Part shown: in pieces, positions 1-12,117 of the stretch
Numbering within the stretch: the first letter of the stretch is position 1
Layout of the letters: each line of letters opens with the position of its first letter
Assembly: GCA_963681505.1 (NCBI GenBank)
Contig: OY811972.1
Coordinates: forward strand, 14,782,625-14,846,624
Length of the DNA stretch: 64,000 nt
Direction: 5' to 3'
Source: Eunapius fragilis
Lineage: Eukaryota > Porifera > Demospongiae > Spongillida > Spongillidae
Notes under the pieces: model-generated
What the model saw: only the letters and a program-made list of their open reading frames with translations
The model's database searches: none
What the model was told of the DNA's origin: nothing
Made by a program: the position numbers and the translations under genes

Positions 1-660
1 AAGATGAAGCAGATTTCAACATGACTGTGTTCCCACTTCCCCCCCTGCCCCAAAAGTTCCTACTATTGGCCAATGAACTAGCAAGTCAAGCTTGGGGGGG
101 GGCACGTACAGAACCTTCCTAGTCTAGCTAGTTACAATAGTCTCATTGCAAACTAACAGCAATTGTTATCAGTAGCAATAGGAAATATGCATGTGCACTG
201 TTTCAACTTTGGTGGGTCTTTTATTCACCATTTACATGAGTGATAAATAGCAAACTCCGGCCTCCTCCCCTTCATGAATTGTTTATATTACTGCCCAGGC
301 CTGCTGTCATCAGTACTGCAAGCACAAAGGTAAAAAAAAAGGCTACTTCGTCAAAGTGTGGTTGAACGTTTTCTCTTATCTAATTGTGGTAAGTGAAAAA
401 AGGGTCTAATTTAGTCTGATTTTTACATTCAAACAGTTTGTCTAATTCTCGATCCAGACTACAATTTGAGATGCCCAGGCAATTTCTTATTTGCGTTATA
501 ATTGTCTGACCTTCAGTTATATAATTAAATTAAAAAACAATAACTGCTGCTAGTTAAGTTGATGCTAGATAACTATCCCACCACTAGACCATAAAACTGA
601 CTGAAGAACAATCGTATTTGTTCGTGACATATCATAAAACAGTGATTTGTATGGTGATAC
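1..660. other. No gene seen; diverged duplicated flank
   Basis: AT-rich DNA with no supported open frame. Parts of it resemble 19090-19270 (same order of short matching words), so it looks like the diverged upstream flank of the receptor duplication units. No RNA gene recognised. Confidence 0.4.
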
Positions 661-674
661 GATACACGTCTAGA

Positions 675-765
675 TTGGCTTCCAACACTTCACTTTGGCT
701 GCCATAAGAAGGTTCATACAATACATGTCGTTAGAATAAAGAGAACCAGGTGGTGTGAGGGATGA
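675..765 (-). repeat. Inverted copy of a 90-bp dispersed repeat
   Basis: The reverse complement of this stretch matches 2420-2510 closely, sharing a run around ACCTTCTTATGGCAGCCAA. The two copies face each other 1.7 kb apart. They could be arms of a decayed mobile element or two independent insertions. The short frames through them are not convincing genes. Confidence 0.55.
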
Positions 766-1694
766 AATGTTTTCACCATTCTTGGGTTGAATAGCAATGT
801 GAAATCCATTTATAAAATGACGACGACAGCACGTAGGAGAAGTGGCACAAGCTGTTTGTTTTTTCTCTTTCTGCGGTGTTATCACACGGACCCAACGTCA
901 CTAAAAAATTTTTACCTCTTGGTAGCTAAAAAAAATTGGAAGTGATCTGTCTTGGTACTGTACGAGTGCATTCTGTTAGTTGTAAGAAAGTGTCTATTTG
1001 CAGCTGAACTGTTAACAAATGTGCACACATTACTCCATAAAATTGTCATGATACTCATCCAGATCAGGTTATGGTTCACATGTAACATACCAAAGGCGGT
1101 CTTGATTTCTTAAACTTGAAACGTTTAAGTCCTTATCATGGTTTAACTGTTTCATGTAAGAACTGTTGTTGAAAAATTTCTACAAGGAAATAGGACCTAG
1201 CTGTCTTTGTATGTACTGGCCAGATGGAAAGTAGTTTAAAAGTTCAATAGAACATTTTGCATTACACCATCACTATACAATGTGAGTAGTATGTGGTTTT
1301 TGATTAACATGTTATTGTTGACAAACTTAACGAGGCTTAAGTAAAGTTTGAACATGTGTGTCATCGTTTACTGTTTTTTTCCTTCCAATGAAATTTTCCA
1401 TCAGGTGAACATGCATGATCTAAAATAGTGAATCACAATGCTGACAGTGGGCATCAAGGCCTATATACCTCATCTTTGGCTCATGTTAATTAGATGTTCA
1501 TAAGTGGAGCACTGATGCTTTATTGGACAGTATACACTGTAATGGTACATGTGTTATTCTTTGACATGTTATCATTGACTATGAGGTCAATGCTAATCTA
1601 GATAATATACAATTGTATCAGAGCTAAGTTCCCTTCCCTAAGTGATTTTGTGCCAAGGTAAAGCATGCATGACAAGTTCAGTGTTTTCAGCTGC

Positions 1695-2090
1695 ATGGAT
1701 TAAGAAAGTAAAGATGAGATGGTTGGGAACTACCCCCAAGCTAATGCGTGACCATGACAACCAGTGTGTTGTGAAGCATTTTGCCATATTTTACATTGTG
1801 AACAAACAAACACATACTTCAATGCATGCATCCTCCCTGTGCACCTCTTCAAGTTAATTTATCATCCTCATCTGAGTCTATAGGCAGCACTCACCTTTAC
1901 TGCTGGCTTCCATGAACAATGTGCTGGCTTTGTTGTGCTGTCCTACTATCTTTTGCCATTCTCACTCATTTGGTGGCATATCATCATGGTACAACTCCTT
2001 ATACAGTTACTATTTCTGTTGCTGCAATAGTTGAGTTAGTTCAGATTACCCGCCATCATTCATTTCCTGTACCTCCTTTGGTCTGTCCTT
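1695..2090 (+). repeat. Dispersed repeat upstream of receptor copy 1
   Basis: About 390 bp that recurs in direct orientation at 9525-9900. Both copies lie upstream of a receptor copy, so they are probably part of one duplicated block. Translations are short and interrupted; no protein is claimed. Confidence 0.65.
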
Positions 2091-2419
2091 GCAAGCCTGA
2101 CATGCATGTGGTGCCTGGCATGCTGCTTTTACACCACCTCTGCCTCATTTTGATTGCTTAAATAATTTTTAAAAGCATTTACAATGGCCAGTATGCAGGG
2201 GTATACGCCCACACTTGGACACGTAAACACATGAAGGGAGTTATTGGATAAAACATCTTTTCGCTGAAACACCATGCATTTTGTTGAAGCCTGCTGGAAA
2301 TCAGCTTGGAAAGTTTACCACTGAATGTCCTGAACTCTGAAGAAGATGACTCGAAGAGTCATCATACTTAAATCTAAGCCAGATGGTCCTGGCTCCTCCT
2401 GTAATGGTACAAAAGGGAC

Positions 2420-2510
2420 CTGCAGCTCTTTACTGGTTCTCTTTACTGATTCTAACGGCATGCATGGTATGAACCTTCTTATGGCAGCCAAGGTGAAGTA
2501 TTGCCGGGAA
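2420..2510 (+). repeat. Inverted partner of the 675-765 repeat
   Basis: Direct inspection shows a near match to the reverse complement of 675-765. Together they bracket 1.65 kb of non-coding DNA that includes the 1695-2090 repeat. Confidence 0.55.
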
Positions 2511-3098
2511 GCCACAGGAGGATGCAGAGTGATCCATGTGCGCGAACCTCTTCGTAATGGATGACGTAGCACAGGGCATGCATGTTAAAAATAAAAAATA
2601 AATAAAAAATCAGCCCGTGATTTTTTTTCACGGGTGCACGCTAGTTATGAATTTCATGACAATCAGGATAGCGTCACATTATAATATAATTATAATATTA
2701 TATTCATATAGAGAAAACCGCGGGTGACCTTCCTAATATTTCTATATCACTTCCTTTTAGTAAGGACCTAGTTCAGCCCCTAGAAGCATGTGGAGACTTG
2801 GTCATAATTATCCATTCAGTATCCGATAGTTTGAGTTTTATCACTATTTGAGGACTATAAAGCATGGCCAACCTATACAAATGCGCAGCGCATCCAGCTG
2901 TTAATTGTAAAAACTATGGAGTGGAGGTGTGACCAGTCAAATGAGCTGTTAAATTGTGTGGGGGTTGTATGCAATTTGCTCACTAAGCTGCCTGTCTTGC
3001 GGTGAATTTATTTACAGGGACAGCGAAGTGACGGTGATCGCATCTTTCAAGTACAAGTTACGTATTCAACGGCACAACGATTTGGTTCAGATTGCGGA

Positions 3099-3989
3099 AT
3101 GAATTCATCCTCCAATGACTACGAGCTTCCTAACGATCTAAACATCGCAATTAACAGTGTCTCTGTGATCGTGTGTCTACTGGCGGTTATCTTGGTGTTC
3201 GCTCTGAAGCTCCACACAAAGGTCGTCTATCGACTGGCCCTCTACCAGGTGTTGTCAGCGTTGGCGTTGTCTGTTATGTCGCTGATTCAGGTCACGCATT
3301 TCATTATTAATATTTTAAATAATGTCTACGATCCGGGTTGTGTTGCGATTGGATGGTTCAGCTTCTACACCAGATGGATGAAGTTACTCTTCACGATGTG
3401 GGTGGCCTTTCATCTCTTCTGTTTTGGTGTGTTCCACAAGAACCTGAAGAAGCTTGAAGTGATGTACGTAGCGACGTCACTGCTCGTACCAGTGGTAATA
3501 GCTAGCATACCTCTGACAACAAAAACGTATGCTTCGTCAGGATGGTGTTATTTGCAAGATAACACTACTGACATCATTGAAAAGGTTGTTCTATGGGATG
3601 CACCAGCAATTATTATACTGCTAGCAGCATCCACAGCCATGGTTGCCATGGCAATAAAACTGGCGCACAGAATACGTTGGAGAGCAATGGTGTACGAGCA
3701 GATTACGGAAGGTGACCAGTATTGGAAGGCATTTAAACAGCTCCTCCCACTAGTTGCATTTCCAATACTGTTCTTTGTTTTTATGATACCGCAGTTGGTA
3801 TTCGACATTTACTCCTTCTTTGTAAAAGAGGGCCCAACATTGATCACTGTTGTAAGTGTGTTTAATCCTCTGTGGAGTGTCTCTTCTGGTGTGGTTTTTC
3901 TGGTCCATATCTTCATGACAAGGCAGAAAAGGAGCAATTTCGTCATTAATTTTAGAAACAAGTTTCGGAATACCAGTGATATTGTGTAA
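3099..3989 (+). CDS. Seven-transmembrane receptor, cAMP-receptor-like (copy 1, intact)
   Basis: An intronless 296-residue frame with seven hydrophobic segments at about residues 16-38, 44-70, 85-111, 121-140, 164-188, 214-238 and 249-272. Cys81 at the top of TM3 and Cys150 in the second extracellular loop (GWCYL) are placed for the usual disulfide. Conserved blocks shared with the other copies are VYRLALYQVLSAL after TM1, KLLFTMW in TM3, KKLEV in the second intracellular loop and SSG in TM7. The tryptophan-rich ECL2 and TM7 pattern recall Dictyostelium cAMP receptors (class E) and family-B receptors; rhodopsin DRY and NPxxY motifs are absent. Role inferred: plasma-membrane G-protein-coupled receptor with unknown ligand. 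The ATG follows a TTTACAG at about 3010-3017, which could be a 5' UTR splice acceptor. N-terminal NSSS/NDY may carry N-glycans. Ligand and G protein cannot be inferred. Confidence 0.85.
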   Translation: MNSSSNDYELPNDLNIAINSVSVIVCLLAVILVFALKLHTKVVYRLALYQVLSALALSVMSLIQVTHFIINILNNVYDPGCVAIGWFSFYTRWMKLLFTMWVAFHLFCFGVFHKNLKKLEVMYVATSLLVPVVIASIPLTTKTYASSGWCYLQDNTTDIIEKVVLWDAPAIIILLAASTAMVAMAIKLAHRIRWRAMVYEQITEGDQYWKAFKQLLPLVAFPILFFVFMIPQLVFDIYSFFVKEGPTLITVVSVFNPLWSVSSGVVFLVHIFMTRQKRSNFVINFRNKFRNTSDIV

Positions 3990-4153
3990 AAATCAGCAAT
4001 TTTAAATCAAATATTGGCATACGTATTCCATAAGCATGCTGTCTATGATATTAGTTATGCATGTGCATATCTAGATATGCATGGAATACAATGTTTTGCA
4101 GTGTACAGAGTAACAGTATGTGCAATGATATAAGCCTATGAACGGTGAGTACT

Positions 4154-4558
4154 GATGAGAGGTGAACACCGGCCGCCATAATTCAACATTCTGTATCTTT
4201 TCTCGTGTACTATATATAATTACATGCGATCGTGGCAACGAAAAGGGACCTGGCGAATATTTTTTTCAAGTTTTCAAATTAATTCATTTTCTATGAGACA
4301 CCTATGTCCTCTACAACTACAACTTAATATGTTTATTTCATCATTTTTAAAATAGATGAGAGGTGAACACCGGCCGCCATAATTCAACATTCTGTATCTT
4401 TTCTCGTGTACTATATACAATTACATGCGACCGTGGCAACGAAAAGGGACCTGGCGAATATTTTTTTCAAGTTTTCAAATTAATTCATTTTCTATGAGAC
4501 ACCTATGTCCTCTACAACTACAACTTAATATGTTTATTTCATCATTTTTAAAATAGAT
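4154..4558 (+). repeat. Tandem duplication, two 201-bp units
   Basis: Two almost identical units (4154-4354 and 4355-4555) lie head to tail just after receptor copy 1. Part of the unit (CCTATGTCCTCTACAACT) also occurs at 6835 and 38690, so it derives from a dispersed repeat family. Non-coding. Confidence 0.85.
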
Positions 4559-4560
4559 TT

Positions 4561-4893
4561 TTAGACTGAGGATGGTATCTTACCCTCAACAGTGGCAAGG
4601 GTAAGGTCATGTTCGTAAATAGGGTGGCGATGTGATGGCCTGCTTCCACGAATGCACAGAACAGCAGCACGAAGGGAAGCATAAGAGAGTCGAGTGTGTA
4701 GCCAGCTAACTACAAGAGAATAGGGTTTGTCCTGCTTGATGGAAATCATGTCTGCCAAACGCCTGTATAATGTTTGTAGCAACTGTGATTGCATGAGACT
4801 ATGGCCTCGCACGCGCTGCAACAGAACTCCCGAGTTGGGAAGATTCTCAAACAGCCAAATCACAGCGGTACACACAAAACATAAAGCACACAC
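4561..4893 (-). pseudogene. Exon-like fragment, probably C-terminal end of a retroelement protein
   Basis: A minus-strand frame of about 110 codons without an ATG. Its best part reads like a folded helical domain (MISIKQDKPYS, LSYASLRAAVLCIRGSRP). From memory, a similar LRSA-x-LC-(I/L)RGSR ending occurs in uncharacterised retroelement proteins of sponges and cnidarians; this is not verified. A plausible acceptor (TTCTGTTGCAG) and donor (GG|GTAAGAT) flank about 4583-4825 on the minus strand, so a real host exon is the alternative. Confidence 0.3.
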
Positions 4894-4968
4894 TCAGCAT
4901 GCAACCATTGCTTGCCAAGTTCCCACAATGCTTCTGCCTCTGCCCGGTTGTCACAGCTTTTAATAGTG

Positions 4969-5974
4969 CCGGTGTCACAGGATTACGCGTCCCCCGGATA
5001 ATGCGTCCGGCCGGACTGCTGGTCCTAGAATTCTGCGTCCGCCGGACAGCCAGTCCTAGGAGCTACTGTCCCCCTGGACATCGTATCCTAGGATAGCATG
5101 TCCCCCTTAGGAGTAACCGTCCCCCCGGACAGTGTATCCTAGGAGTTGCTGTCTCCCCCCCCCCCGGACAGCGTATCGTATGTCTCCCTATGCGTGTGTA
5201 GTACAAAGGGGCGGATTTAGGGTGTGGGTGGGGTGTGGGGGTGGGTTGAGTAGGGTATACTCCCCCCTCCCCCCCCGCAAAACCTATCTTATAAAAATTC
5301 ACGACTTCTTATGCACGCTTTATACAAGGCGTAGGAAGCGGGGGGGGGGGGGGGGGGGGGGGGGTATGACGTGGAACGTGGATCTTGCTTCTCTGGTACA
5401 AATAGCTAGCGCGCTAGTTACGGGTAGGTTCTACGTGCATGTTATTGTTAGATCTTCGCGTGGTAATGGATAGATAGTCAGTGTCACCCAGTGCGGGAGG
5501 GGGCACATCCCCCTCCCGCACCACCTCTTTTGGTGACCCACGTACACTTAATCCATTTACCCTCCCCCGCCCCAAAATCCTACGTCCGCCACTGGTACAT
5601 GAATGCATCAATCCGCACCATGCAAGACTTAGTCGGCTATAATGGTTTTTACTTAAGTCGTAGGATTATCCCAGGAATCACCTATTTCCCTCCTCCTTTT
5701 GAAAACCGTGTATCAATTTTGGCATTCAAAACAAAGCCAACTTATAAAAAGACTTATACATGTATTATCATCATCGTGGTTGAGCTTATTGTCATGCACT
5801 GCATGATAGGCTCTAGGCTACCCTCTGTAAAACCATAGACTGATATTAAGTATAGTAGAGGATTGGAAACGGCACATGTGTGCCATAGACCCCTGTACTT
5901 AACGAAATTTCCATCCGCACACCCACTAATTGAGTGTTGATTGGGTCACTGGCTATCCTCTGAAAAGTGAAATT

Positions 5975-6005
<31 letters not shown>

Positions 6006-6408
6006 CCAAGTCAATCAGCTAGATATCGGAGTGGCAGTCATGTTTTCATTGAAGCAGGTTCAAAGATATCATGTGATACAACATACGTACTTTCAGTGTA
6101 GCATTTTGGTCTTCGACATCCGGTAAAACACAGCGTCGCAATCATCTGAAGTTCGGTGAGGCGGTCTCATCACGCATGATAAAGCATTCTCTCGGGCCTT
6201 ATCGAAGTCTAAAGTTTGCTTTATAAACTTTATTTGGCTTATATTAACTACCTCGAGTCGACGAGGGGCAATGTCCTAACGGGGGACCTCGTATCCTAGG
6301 ACCACGAGTCCGGCCGGACGCGTAATCCTAATGACGGACCTAGTATCCTAGGACCACGAGTCCGGCCGGACGCGTAATCCGGGGGGACGCGTACTCCTGT
6401 GACACCGG
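4969..6408. mobile_element. DNA element with GC-rich palindromic TIRs (no transposase seen)
   Basis: The left end begins CCGGTGTCACAGG and the right end (6396-6408) is its exact complement CCTGTGACACCGG. Matching continues inward through CGTCCGGCCGGACT. Both ends carry arrays of degenerate words built from GTCC, GGAC and TCCTAGGA, which would suit repeated protein-binding sites. The interior is G-rich low complexity with no transposase, so a non-autonomous element is likely. The left end reads TAGTGCCGG, which would fit a hAT-type start, but the right flank does not match, so the superfamily is open. No clear target duplication. Confidence 0.6.
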
Positions 6409-6834
6409 TCCATCACGTGCGAAGATGCTTCTAGAAGCTCCTATACAATCAGGGACATACAGTCTGGCTGCATTAAGTCCAGACATCTAAAAATTTACAC
6501 CCACACTTCTATTATACCTATAACAGCAATCACTACAATGTTGAACACTCCACGAGCCATTCCTCCTGTTGTACTAAAAACCAGTGGTGTAAAGACCCCA
6601 TCCTCAATCTCTTTCACCCGTTGACTATATCAGTTGTTGCTTTTTTTCCAATTCATGTCTGTGGTATATATATTGCTGGCAAGTCCATGGAACGGTAGTT
6701 TGGAGCATTAGGGTGCATGGAAAACCCTTACATCAAAGTAAGCATCTTGACCACGATTCCAACACTGAACCCCGGGCACGTATATCGAGACGTTAATTCT
6801 CATCAGTGTTAGCAGATTTGTGGTGAAAGCCTAA

Positions 6835-7260
6835 GTCCTCTACAACTTATTTCTTACGCACTGGAAATTAGCCTGTCCATCATGGGGTTACAGTGGCCTG
6901 AATTTTTTATTACGCGTACATTTTAATTGCACGCGTGGACATTGAAGTTAATATTTATAATATGCGCTAGGTCTCTTTTCGCTGCCACGATCCTATATTG
7001 TTTAATTACACAACAATTCAAAACAACAACATTATGTACGATACTATACCTAACTGAAAGCATGCAAGTAACTGTTCAGTTCTGTTTGTGTTATCATTCG
7101 ATAGTAACAAAGAAGGAAATGATCCGATTCACGGCAGACGCGAGTCATTCATTATACGATTTACATGTATGGAACCTCGGAAGCAGGTCCCGATATTCAA
7201 CCAGCTACATGAAGGTAACTACGCTTTGAAAGCCAACGTGAAATAATTACTGGTAACTAA
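6835..7260 (+). repeat. Dispersed repeat, about 430 bp
   Basis: Direct match to 38690-39180, including TTACGCACTGGAAATTAGCC and a common 3' stretch ending near TTACTGGTAACTA. The two copies differ by several indels, indicating an old non-coding repeat. Open frames through it are not conserved between copies. Confidence 0.7.
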
Positions 7261-8280
7261 GATTTGATTTGCTTTTTTAATAGGTTTGGAGAGCGATCTT
7301 GATGCACAAAACATCGGACGTAAAACGTTTAATAACAATTCGCGTATCTCAAATTAGATTGTCATTTGTCTGGTTCCAGGTATTGTATTGCTATACATAA
7401 ATTGGGTTCTTGGGAAGGCAAGCCAGCGCTACCTTGGTCCCAGACTTGGCCTGATGGGCACACCCTGTCATCAGGTTGCCGCCTGACCCTTTCGGGCAGT
7501 TATCATCAATTAAGACACATGACGGGGACCCAGATGGGAGAACGCATAAGCCAGATATACCTTTGACGCATAAGCACAAAAGAGCATTAAAGGGGGTCTA
7601 AGGAATATCGGGTTTTAAGCCTGCGCCTCCGTGATCACATGTTGTGCAAGGCTTTCGATAGCACTTCGGGCCTGCCATTGCCAAAACTATCAACACCTAC
7701 TGCTTCTGCACTGGATGGCTTCTCTGACAGTATTCGTGGCTAATGCGTCATTTTTTTCATGCAGATGAATGTATGTAGAATGAAAAAAGGCAAGTTGGAT
7801 TGTTGGAACTAGAGTGGATGAGCCCCAGTCACCCTCTTGTGCAGACGTTGCTGAAGAACACAGAGAAATCTGTGTTAGCAGTACGGCTTTAGATCCATCA
7901 AAAAGACCATCTGAACTGGAGCTGTTGGAATATTTCAATAAGCAAATATGAGGTCTATGTATGTATGTATGTGTGTGACATGTTAATGGTACTGAAAATA
8001 AATCATAAAAGCAATAAAGAATAATGCAAACAACAGCCTGATGGCAGTGTTATCTGCATGTTCCATGGCCATTTCACATACATAGAGAGACACCCTGTAT
8101 TTATGAAATATTGCATTTAATTGCAAATGATGTGAGTGTGTGTGAAAAGTGATAACAATGATTCTTAAACAAGGTTTATGATATGCATTGAGTACGTGGG
8201 AATGCTGCCACACACGCACACAAAAAACATGCAGCCTACAAAAAATACACATGCTAATGTGCCCATGAACACCTATATCG
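7261..8280. other. No supported gene
   Basis: No conserved domain recognised. A short plus-strand stretch near 7810-7950 translates smoothly to a stop (ending LEYFNKQI) and could be a relic terminal exon, but it has no recognised family and no convincing upstream partner. Confidence 0.3.
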
Positions 8281-8464
8281 TGTGCACAAATACAACACAT
8301 GTACACACATACAGCTAAAGAAACATATATTAAAGCATCAGAACCTTAACCCAACATGCAACATGTTGCCTAGCCTACAAAAATACGCATATGCTAATAT
8401 TCTCTGGTACACACACTGTGACACACAACACTCACACGTCGTACATTGTATGCACAGATACACA

Positions 8465-8645
<181 letters not shown>

Positions 8646-8798
8646 AGAACGTATGTCATACCCGACTGCAACGTGATGGACTGTGCGCAAGTACACCAAT
8701 ATAACCGAAAACGGCTGGGCTGTATTCTTGTGCTGTCTCCAGTACTTTAGGATAAGCTCTGCATGGACATCGGTTGTTTAGCGCCGGCCATATATGCA

Positions 8799-8945
8799 GT
8801 GCCGGTGTCACAGGAAAATCTGTCGCCCGAAATTGTGTCGCGTCGACAGTTTTTCCTTAGGAAATTATGTCGCTCACAATTAACGTAGCGACCGTATATC
8901 CCCTACGGAAATTCTGTCGCCAGGAAATACTGTCGCTCGCATGCT
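8799..8945 (+). repeat. Single terminus related to the 4969-6408 element
   Basis: Begins GCCGGTGTCACAGGA, the same word as the left end at 4967. It is followed by an array of degenerate words around GAAATTNTGTCGC instead of the GTCC/GGAC words, so the terminal motif is shared while the subterminal array differs. No partner end was found, so this may be a solo or truncated end. Confidence 0.5.
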
Positions 8946-9524
8946 CGTGATCGATAATTGATACTTTCGGCAAAGACGTGCGATCTGTGATGATGGGTGT
9001 GCTAACATGTTGAATATACCAATGCATGCAGCGCGTCAGTTCTTGAAGGATGTCATTGCGCTGAACTTGGTGGTGGTCACTTTGGACGAGATAAGACGCA
9101 TTCCATAATAGCGGAGAGGTTTTATTGGCGTGGAATGATAGATGACGTGAAAGTATTTTGCGAGACGTGTGGCAAGAGCTAAAGAGCAAACAGGTATATT
9201 TATGTACTGATGCTATTCTATGCATATCAGCATGGGCGCCACCACCCCCCCACCACCCCCCTCCCCCCTCCCCCCTCCCTTTGAGACTCAACGGCGCCCT
9301 ACCCACCTCCTTATAATTGGCGCCCCTCCCCCCCCCCCCTCTGCCCCCCCGCCCCCGCTTCTAGAAAAGCTGGGGGCGCCCATGCATGATTTGTTCTTTC
9401 ACTGTGTATAGAAAATTTGACAAGACTTCTGCTCCACCCAATTCCTGTCAAGGGAGAAGTATGGCACACCATAGGTGTAGATCTGATTGGTCCTTTACCA
9501 GAAACACCACGAATAAATAAGTTT

Positions 9525-9900
9525 ATAAAGTGAAGATGAGATGGTTGGGGACTAGCCACATGCAAGCTAATGTGTGACTACCAACCAGTGTAAGCTTTTT
9601 GCCATATTGTACATTGTAAACAAACAAACACATACTTCAATGCATGCATCCTCCCTGTGTACCTAATGCACCTCTCCAAGTTTATCATCCTCATCTGAGT
9701 CTGGGCAGCACTCACCTTTACTCTGGCTTCCATAAACAATGTGCTGGCTTTGCTGTGCTGTCCTACTAACTTTTGCCATTCTCACTCATTTGGTAGCACA
9801 TTGTCATGGCACAACTCCCTTATACAGTTACTATTTCTATTGCTGCAACAGTTGAGTTAGTTCAGATTATCCACCATCATTCATTTCCTGTACCTCCTTG
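9525..9900 (+). repeat. Dispersed repeat upstream of receptor copy 2
   Basis: Direct copy of 1695-2090 with small indels. It lies about 300 bp upstream of receptor copy 2, as its twin lies upstream of copy 1, supporting duplication of the block. Confidence 0.65.
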
Positions 9901-10191
9901 TATATTTTATCATTGTCCGCTGATCTAAATGTTTTTTTTTTTGCATAATATATAAAAACGTGGTGTAGCATTAAACATTAATACAGAGCTGCAAGGGAAC
10001 ACCCGTATACGCATGTGCAGTGTGCGCAGGTGGTGTTCACAGGGATACTAGGGAGTGGAGGTGTGAACATACGTACCAACAGTTTTAAATAAACTGTCTA
10101 ATTTTTCTGGGTGGTGTATTGAATGCGCTCATTTAGGTCTTACAGTGAGTGGCGGTGATCGAGTCTGTTGAGTACTAATTGCATTTGCGAA

Positions 10192-11001
10192 ATGAATTCA
10201 TCCTCCAATGACTACGAACTTCCCAAAGATCTAACTATCGCAATTAACAGTGTCTCTGTGATCGTGTGTCTACTGGCGGTCATCTTGGTGTTCGCTCTAA
10301 AGCTCCACACAAAGATCGTCTATCGACTGGCCCTCTACCAAGTGTTGTCAGCGATGGCGTTGACCGTTATGTCGTTGTGTCAGGTCGCGTAATTCATTAA
10401 GATTAATAATTCAGATAATGTCTACGTCTATGATCGGGGTTGTGTTGCGATTGGGTGGCTCAGCTTCTACACCAGATGGATGAAACTACTCTTCACGATG
10501 TGGGTGGCCTTTCATCTCTTCTGTTTTGGTGTGTTCCACAAGAACCTCAAGAAGCTCGAAGTGTTGTACGTTGTGACGTCACTACTTGTACCAGCGGTGA
10601 TAGCCTGCGTGCCTCTCACAACCAACACGTATGCTTTGTCAGGATGGTGTTATTTAAAACAAAACACTACTGTTGAAATTATTGAAAAGGTTGTTCTATG
10701 GGATGCCCCAGCGACGATTATACTACTAGCAGCATCCGCAGCCATGGTTGCCATGGCAATAAAGCTACGTCGGAGAGCAATGATGTACGAAGGTGATCAG
10801 TATCGGAAGGCACTTAAACAACTCCTCCCACTTGTTGCGTTTCCAATACTATTCTTTGTCTTCATGATACCGCAGATGGTACTTGACATATACACCTATT
10901 CACCAAGTAACTCATCATTTGAAATTGTTTTAGTAGTGTCTATAACTCTTTGGAGCATATCTTCCGGTGTGACATATATCTGTCGTAAGATGCTCGTCTA
11001 G
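10192..11001 (+). pseudogene. Seven-transmembrane receptor copy 2, in-frame stop
   Basis: Close paralogue of the 3099-3989 receptor. It is one frame from ATG 10192 to TAG 11001 except for a single TAA at 10390-10392, just after TM2. Compared with copy 1 the third intracellular loop has lost about eleven residues (the AHRIRW and EQITE portions). The end of TM7 and the native C-terminus are replaced: after SSG the frame runs into a sequence also found at 20404 and stops at VTYICRKMLV. Unless the stop is read through or is an assembly error, this is a pseudogene. The intact frame on both sides suggests recent loss. Confidence 0.8.
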
Positions 11002-11436
11002 TAAGAAGGGAAAAGATGTGGCTTCTGACATCCTTCTTGAGAATACATTAGAGCCAGAGGCCTCACCAATTCGTCACCCCGGTAGACCTTCAAGGAATAG
11101 TGTAACTCACTACACCCTGCCCCCGGCCAGCGTATGAAGTGTATTGTGTAATCAGTGTGCAGTAATGAACTATATGGACACATTGCATATTTAAATAACG
11201 TCTGTTTTACATTTTCCCACAACCTTTTAAAACATCTTTCCATGCCTTCAAATCCTATACTGATGCAAAAAAAATTCTCGTTAAACAATGTAATTGTTTT
11301 TTTGTTTTCTCTATTTCTATTCACATTTTCACTACAACTATTTTAGTTCCTATTTCAAAAATCAGAAAATGTACATTTTCTTCTTAATTAACTTGCAAAG
11401 TATGTGTTTGCTCACAATATGAAATATGGCTAGCAG

Positions 11437-11602
11437 CCATTGTGGGAGCAGTGCCATTTGTTGGTCCCTACTGGGCTGCCCTACCGGCCGTCCTGGAGCT
11501 GTGGCTGGTGGAGAAGCAGCTGGTCCTCTCTCTGTGTCTCCTGGGGCTCCTCCTGTTACCCTACTTCCTGTTGGATAACATCCTCTATGAAGAGGTTGAA
11601 GG
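11437..11602 (+). pseudogene. TMEM245: TMEM245-like exon C (displaced fragment)
   Basis: 166 bp bounded by CTAGCAG and GG|GTGGGT. It encodes AIVGAVPFVGPYWAALPAVL followed by a leucine-rich membrane span, resembling the conserved TMEM245 segment around GAVPFxGxYWAxxPAVLxLW. TMEM245 is a polytopic membrane protein. The exon is phase 1 at its start, compatible with exon B's end, but exon B lies downstream rather than upstream. A displaced gene fragment, not a working gene. Confidence 0.6.
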
Positions 11603-12056
11603 GTGGGTTGTAGCTGTCTGTAACCTAGCAGCCATATAGCACATTCATTTAACTGTTATTTTAAAAATATGCATGTTTTTTTTTACACAGAAAAATGATT
11701 GTTAGTGCATCAAGTGTGTGCACATCGTAGGGAATGGAATTATTGTATAACTAAGACCACCTGCATATGTACAGTGTGTTCAAATATAGCACTATATATA
11801 TATATTAGTGATGACTCAATGCTAAATATGAAAGGCAGACAATGCTGGCAAATGTAAAATTATTTATTTTTTGCAAAGGGAAGGGGTCATGGTTCTCTAT
11901 GATGTGGTGGTTCTTCTATGGGCATGGTCTTCCACCTGTGTAGTATGCTGGCCAAGAGACACATCTTCCCCATCATACACACTGCATAATACTCCACACA
12001 TACACACATACACTCACACATGCACACATGCATACACCCATCCATGCATACACATT

Positions 12057-12096
<40 letters not shown>

Positions 12097-12117
12097 ACAC
12101 ATGCCACTCACACGCAG

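Noticed and set aside
7805-7950. Kinase-tail-like ALDPSKRPSELELLEYF
   Set aside because: Resembles a kinase subdomain XI ending, but no kinase core or convincing exon lies upstream.
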